From an uncultured Geobacteraceae bacterium (GTDB lineage Bacteria > Desulfobacterota > Desulfuromonadia > Geobacterales > Pseudopelobacteraceae), in NCBI GenBank assembly GCA_903879825.1, contig CAIRND010000413.1, positions 1 through 8,757 of the forward strand: a stretch of 8,757 bases of DNA. The letters are read 5' to 3'. The notes under the pieces are model-generated. The model was not told where the DNA came from, searched no databases, and worked only from the letters and a program-made list of their open reading frames with translations. Made by a program: the position numbers and the translations under genes. Below are positions 6,244-8,757 of this stretch, piece after piece (within the stretch, counting starts at the first letter, position 1; every line of letters starts with the position of its first letter).

Positions 6244-7077
6244 ATGAAATATATGAACGTCATAGTGTTGCTTCTCGTATCATCTCTTGCTGGGTGCGCC
6301 TCACAGAGCGCCTTTGAAATCGCCAGAAGTGATATCGACTCAACACGCGGCAGGCTGCTTTTACTCGACAAGGACCTTGTTAGCGTTCGTGAAGAACTAA
6401 AGGAAAGTGTTGAAGCTATCGAAAAGGGATTTAAGACTGATGTGGCTGCTGTTCGTAAAATGTCAGCCGACATTCAGGCCACAATAGACAGCACAAAGGG
6501 TGAAATGCAGGTAATGAACGGTAAGCTAGATGATACCGTTATCGCCGTTAAAAAACCTGCAGAAGAGCTGGCGCGATACCGCGAGGACGCCGACAAGCGC
6601 ATTATCGCCCTGGAAGAGCGAATTTTAAAACAGCAGGCACTCCTTGATTCGCTCTCGAAAAAAATGATGGATCTTGCCAAGGCGAAAAAGGAAGAGGTTC
6701 CTCCTACTCCCGATTCGGTCTATTTAAAAGGGCTCGATTTATTTAAAGCAGGTGAAGTAATTGCAGCGCGGGAACAGTTTACGAGGTTTCTTGACCAGAA
6801 TCCCAAGCATGATCTGGCGGCAAATGCCCTGTACTGGATTGGTGAAACCCACTACAGCGAAAAAAACTTTGAATCAGCCATATTGTCGTATCAGGATGTC
6901 ATTAAAAACTATCCCGGCAAAGAAAAGGTGGTTGCCGCTATGCTGAAGCAGGCGATGGCCTTTAATGAGATAAAGGATCCCAAAAGCGCCAAATTTGTAT
7001 TGAAAAAATTGATTGAGGCGTTCCCGAAAAGCGAGGAGGCCAAGAAGGCAAAGGAGTTGCTGAAGGAAATCAAGTAG
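6244..7077 (+). CDS. YbgF/CpoB-like TPR lipoprotein with coiled coil
   Basis: The predicted protein is 277 aa. MKYMNVIVLLLVSSLAGC is a lipoprotein signal peptide with an LAGC lipobox at Cys18; Ala rather than Asp follows, so no inner-membrane retention signal of the E. coli type is seen. Residues about 24-150 are charged and heptad-like, predicted to form a long coiled coil. After a short Pro-containing linker (152-156), three tetratricopeptide-like repeats occupy about 157-190, 191-227 and 228-265. The spacing and motifs (ALYWIGETHYSEKNFESAI, then NYPG) match the C-terminal domain of YbgF/CpoB. CpoB coordinates the Tol-Pal system with peptidoglycan synthesis in E. coli, where it is soluble in the periplasm. 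Here it appears lipid-anchored and no tol or pal gene is nearby, so it may be a YbgF-like paralogue rather than CpoB. The ATG at 6244 has AGGGGG seven nt upstream; an in-frame ATG at 6199 falls inside the promoter region and would spoil the signal peptide. Confidence 0.85.
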   Translation: MKYMNVIVLLLVSSLAGCASQSAFEIARSDIDSTRGRLLLLDKDLVSVREELKESVEAIEKGFKTDVAAVRKMSADIQATIDSTKGEMQVMNGKLDDTVIAVKKPAEELARYREDADKRIIALEERILKQQALLDSLSKKMMDLAKAKKEEVPPTPDSVYLKGLDLFKAGEVIAAREQFTRFLDQNPKHDLAANALYWIGETHYSEKNFESAILSYQDVIKNYPGKEKVVAAMLKQAMAFNEIKDPKSAKFVLKKLIEAFPKSEEAKKAKELLKEIK

Positions 7078-7100
7078 GCGATTCACTCTGCAGAAACGAC

Positions 7101-7135
7101 AAAGGGCGGCTCCGTATTCGGGCCGCCCTTTTTTT
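7101..7135 (+). terminator. Strong intrinsic terminator between two convergent genes
   Basis: AAAGGGCGGC (7101-7110) pairs perfectly with GCCGCCCTTT (7122-7131). An inner CCG/CGG pair closes a TATT loop after one bulged T, and a run of seven T ends the element (7129-7135). It lies 23 bp after the lipoprotein stop. Because the hairpin is symmetrical and starts about 15 bp past the hisB stop, it may also act on the minus strand. There the T-tract is only TTT, interrupted by GTCG, so that direction should be weaker. Confidence 0.92.
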
Positions 7136-7150
7136 GGAAAAACAGCTAAA

Positions 7151-7738
7151 TTATAGCACGCCTTTTGTTGACATGACGCCTTCCACGCGTGGGTCAAGCT
7201 GGCTGGCAGCGTCCATCGCACGGGCAAAGGCTTTGAAACAGGCTTCGATGATATGGTGGACATTGTCGCCATACATAACGTTGATATGGAGATTCAGTCC
7301 GCAATGGTTGACAAATGCCTGGAAAAACTCTCGCGCCAGTTCGACGTCGAAATCGCCAATTTTAACTTTTGGCAAATTGACATGATAGACCAGATATGGT
7401 CTTCCCGAGATATCCACCGCTACACTGGCTAAAGTTTCGTCCATTGGTACGGACGCCTGTCCATAGCGTCTGATACCTTTTTTATCTCCCAGCGCCTGTT
7501 TAAACGCTTCGCCTAACACGATACCAATGTCTTCAACTGTATGGTGGAAATCAATGTCAATGTCGCCGCACGCTTCGACATTCAAATCAAAGAGGCCATG
7601 ACGGGCAAAAAGATTAAGCATGTGGTCGAGAAACGGAACTGATGTGCAGATGGTGGCAGCTCCAGAGCCGTCAACAGTGAGCGACAGCTTTATTCTGGTT
7701 TCTTTTGTGATTCGTTCAATTGTTGCTGTACGTGACAT
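7151..7738 (-). CDS. hisB: Imidazoleglycerol-phosphate dehydratase
   Basis: The enzyme catalyses the sixth step of histidine synthesis, removing water from imidazole glycerol phosphate to give imidazole acetol phosphate; it is cytoplasmic and Mn2+-dependent. The 195-aa length is that of the monofunctional bacterial enzyme, without the phosphatase domain fused in E. coli. Metal-ligand motifs are visible: FLDHM with His39, DFHHTVED with His65, His66 and Glu69, and NVHHIIE with His161, His162 and Glu165. The C-terminal STKG (190-193) is also typical. The ATG at 7738 is preferred: GGGGGAG is three nt or so upstream of it and MSRTATIERITKET is the family's usual opening. An upstream in-frame start at 7765 would overlap hisC and add nine non-family residues. 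hisB follows hisC by 19 bp in the same transcript and is the last gene before the terminator. Confidence 0.96.
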   Translation of the reverse strand: MSRTATIERITKETRIKLSLTVDGSGAATICTSVPFLDHMLNLFARHGLFDLNVEACGDIDIDFHHTVEDIGIVLGEAFKQALGDKKGIRRYGQASVPMDETLASVAVDISGRPYLVYHVNLPKVKIGDFDVELAREFFQAFVNHCGLNLHINVMYGDNVHHIIEACFKAFARAMDAASQLDPRVEGVMSTKGVL

Positions 7739-7741
7739 ATG

Positions 7742-7748
7742 CTCCCCC
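7742..7748 (-). promoter_or_regulatory. Ribosome binding site fixing the hisB start
   Basis: GGGGGAG on the minus strand sits in the 19-bp hisC-hisB gap and precedes the ATG at 7738 by about three bases. It is strong in sequence but unusually close to the start codon. A start at the next downstream ATG is unlikely because conserved N-terminal residues would be lost. Confidence 0.5.
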
Positions 7749-7757
7749 AAAGTCTTA

Positions 7758-8757
7758 TTACCCAATTTCTTTTATCGCTGTCAGTGTCGCTTCCATCTCT
7801 TCTCGTGTCCCGATTGAAATTCTGAGCCCATGTGCCAGGAGTGGATCGGAGAGCAGTCGCACAAGAATCTTACGTTCGTACAGTCCGTCGTACACCCTCG
7901 CACCGTTCTTGTCCGGTGGTGAGGCAAACACGAAATTTGCCTGTGATGGTATGACATCGTAACCGATGCCCGTTAACTCCCGAGTGAACCACTGACGGGT
8001 TTCTATGATCTTGCGGCAGGATTCGCGGAAGTATGTTTGGTCCTGCAACGCCGCAACACACGCGGCCTGAGCCAGTCTGTCCAGATTGTAATGGTCGCGG
8101 ATTTTATCCAGTGCGGCAATGATTTCAGGACGGGCAATTGCCAATCCCAGGCGCATGCCGGCCAGAGCGTAACTCTTTGACAGTGTCCGGGTTACGACGA
8201 CGTTATCGTATTTTTTTACCAACTCGAGCGCGTTCCAATCGGCAAAGTCTGCATACGCTTCATCAATAACCAGCAGTCCACCGCACTTCTGTGCCAGTTC
8301 TTCGATATACGCGGGCGAAAAAGCAAAGCCAAGCGGTGAGTTGGGCGTCGTCAGAAAAAATATTTTGCCGTTATAGCTGTGGGGAAACGCTTCGATCGCA
8401 CACGAATCGGTGAGCCCGTAGGTGGCAACAGTCGCGCCCTGAATCTCTGCCAGCGTAGAATAATAAGAGTAGGACGGGTGAACATAACCGACCTCTTCAC
8501 CCTGACCGGCACTTGCTCGTATCATGTTGTTGAGTACTTCATCGGAGCCGTTAGCCATGATGATCCAGGAGGGATCAAAACCGTATAATTCTGCGGCCGC
8601 CTCCCGTAACCTCTGGCTGGAAGCACTCGGGTATGTGCGCAACGATGCCCCGTCACTGCCGACTTCCGCCAAAATAGCCTCCACAACCTTTGGCGATGGC
8701 GGGTAGGGGTTTTCGTTGGTATTAAGCTTGATCCACGACGCGATGTCATCCGGTTGG
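7758..8757 (-). CDS. hisC: Histidinol-phosphate aminotransferase, N-terminus beyond right edge
   Basis: This PLP-dependent class I/II aminotransferase converts imidazole acetol phosphate to histidinol phosphate, the step after HisB. The frame is open through the right edge; 332 residues are visible against about 350 for the family, so only some 15-25 residues are missing. The visible part starts QPDDIASWIKLNTNENPYPP, containing the LNxNENPY substrate-site motif. Further motifs are NSPLG in the PLP pocket, VIDEAYADF with the Asp that contacts the pyridine nitrogen, and TLSKSYALAGMRLG with the Schiff-base lysine. Near the C-terminus LRISIG carries the conserved carboxylate-binding arginine. A GTG inside the gene (8684) is not the start, because the LNTNENP motif lies upstream of it. 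It ends in TAA and is followed directly by hisB; the rest of the his operon presumably lies to the right. Confidence 0.96.
   Translation of the reverse strand, partial: QPDDIASWIKLNTNENPYPPSPKVVEAILAEVGSDGASLRTYPSASSQRLREAAAELYGFDPSWIIMANGSDEVLNNMIRASAGQGEEVGYVHPSYSYYSTLAEIQGATVATYGLTDSCAIEAFPHSYNGKIFFLTTPNSPLGFAFSPAYIEELAQKCGGLLVIDEAYADFADWNALELVKKYDNVVVTRTLSKSYALAGMRLGLAIARPEIIAALDKIRDHYNLDRLAQAACVAALQDQTYFRESCRKIIETRQWFTRELTGIGYDVIPSQANFVFASPPDKNGARVYDGLYERKILVRLLSDPLLAHGLRISIGTREEMEATLTAIKEIG

Noticed and set aside
6874..7272. Minus-strand 132-codon frame across the lipoprotein end, terminator and hisB end
   Set aside because: It overlaps two well-supported genes in other frames and a perfect terminator hairpin; no family resemblance.
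1..8757. Search for defence systems, mobile elements, CRISPR, tRNA or rRNA
   Set aside because: Every long frame with real protein character is a housekeeping or envelope gene, no direct-repeat array or terminal inverted repeats are visible, and the gaps are all below 300 bp and explained by promoters and terminators.

Overview
The window reads as an ordinary chromosomal segment of a Gram-negative bacterium. My best guess is the Geobacter/Desulfuromonas group (Desulfuromonadota, formerly Deltaproteobacteria). This rests on the overall feel of the proteins: a K+-independent-type membrane pyrophosphatase, a CGGGG-linker NHL lipoprotein, an RNase E/G with a long Lys/Arg-rich tail, and a YbgF-like lipoprotein. 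No marker gene fixes the taxon. Base composition is close to balanced throughout, and I see no insertion sequence, tRNA, CRISPR array, integrase or phage gene.

Layout from left to right: (i) the first 38 codons of lysS (lysyl-tRNA synthetase) leave the window on the minus strand. They are preceded by a good sigma-70 promoter and a probable terminator of the gene before. (ii) A minus-strand pair, the RNase E/G gene followed 26 bp later by an NHL-repeat lipoprotein gene, is probably one transcript. (iii) hppA, the proton-pumping pyrophosphatase, is on the minus strand and ends in a strong intrinsic terminator whose T-tract runs directly into the promoter of the RNase gene. (iv) A 232-bp divergent control region separates hppA from (v) a plus-strand monocistronic gene for a YbgF/CpoB-like lipoprotein, closed by a strong hairpin terminator. 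(vi) hisC (its first codons lie beyond the right edge) and hisB form the minus-strand end of a histidine operon that converges on the same terminator.

The genes are mostly housekeeping functions: translation (lysS), RNA turnover (RNase E/G), energy conservation from pyrophosphate (hppA), envelope (two lipoproteins) and histidine synthesis (hisC, hisB). Pyrophosphate released by tRNA charging and biosynthesis is the HppA substrate, but nothing here shows a dedicated link. The two least understood genes are the NHL propeller lipoprotein and the YbgF-like lipoprotein, which stands alone away from tol-pal genes. I did not find a convincing new multi-gene system; the findings are modest and are scored accordingly.
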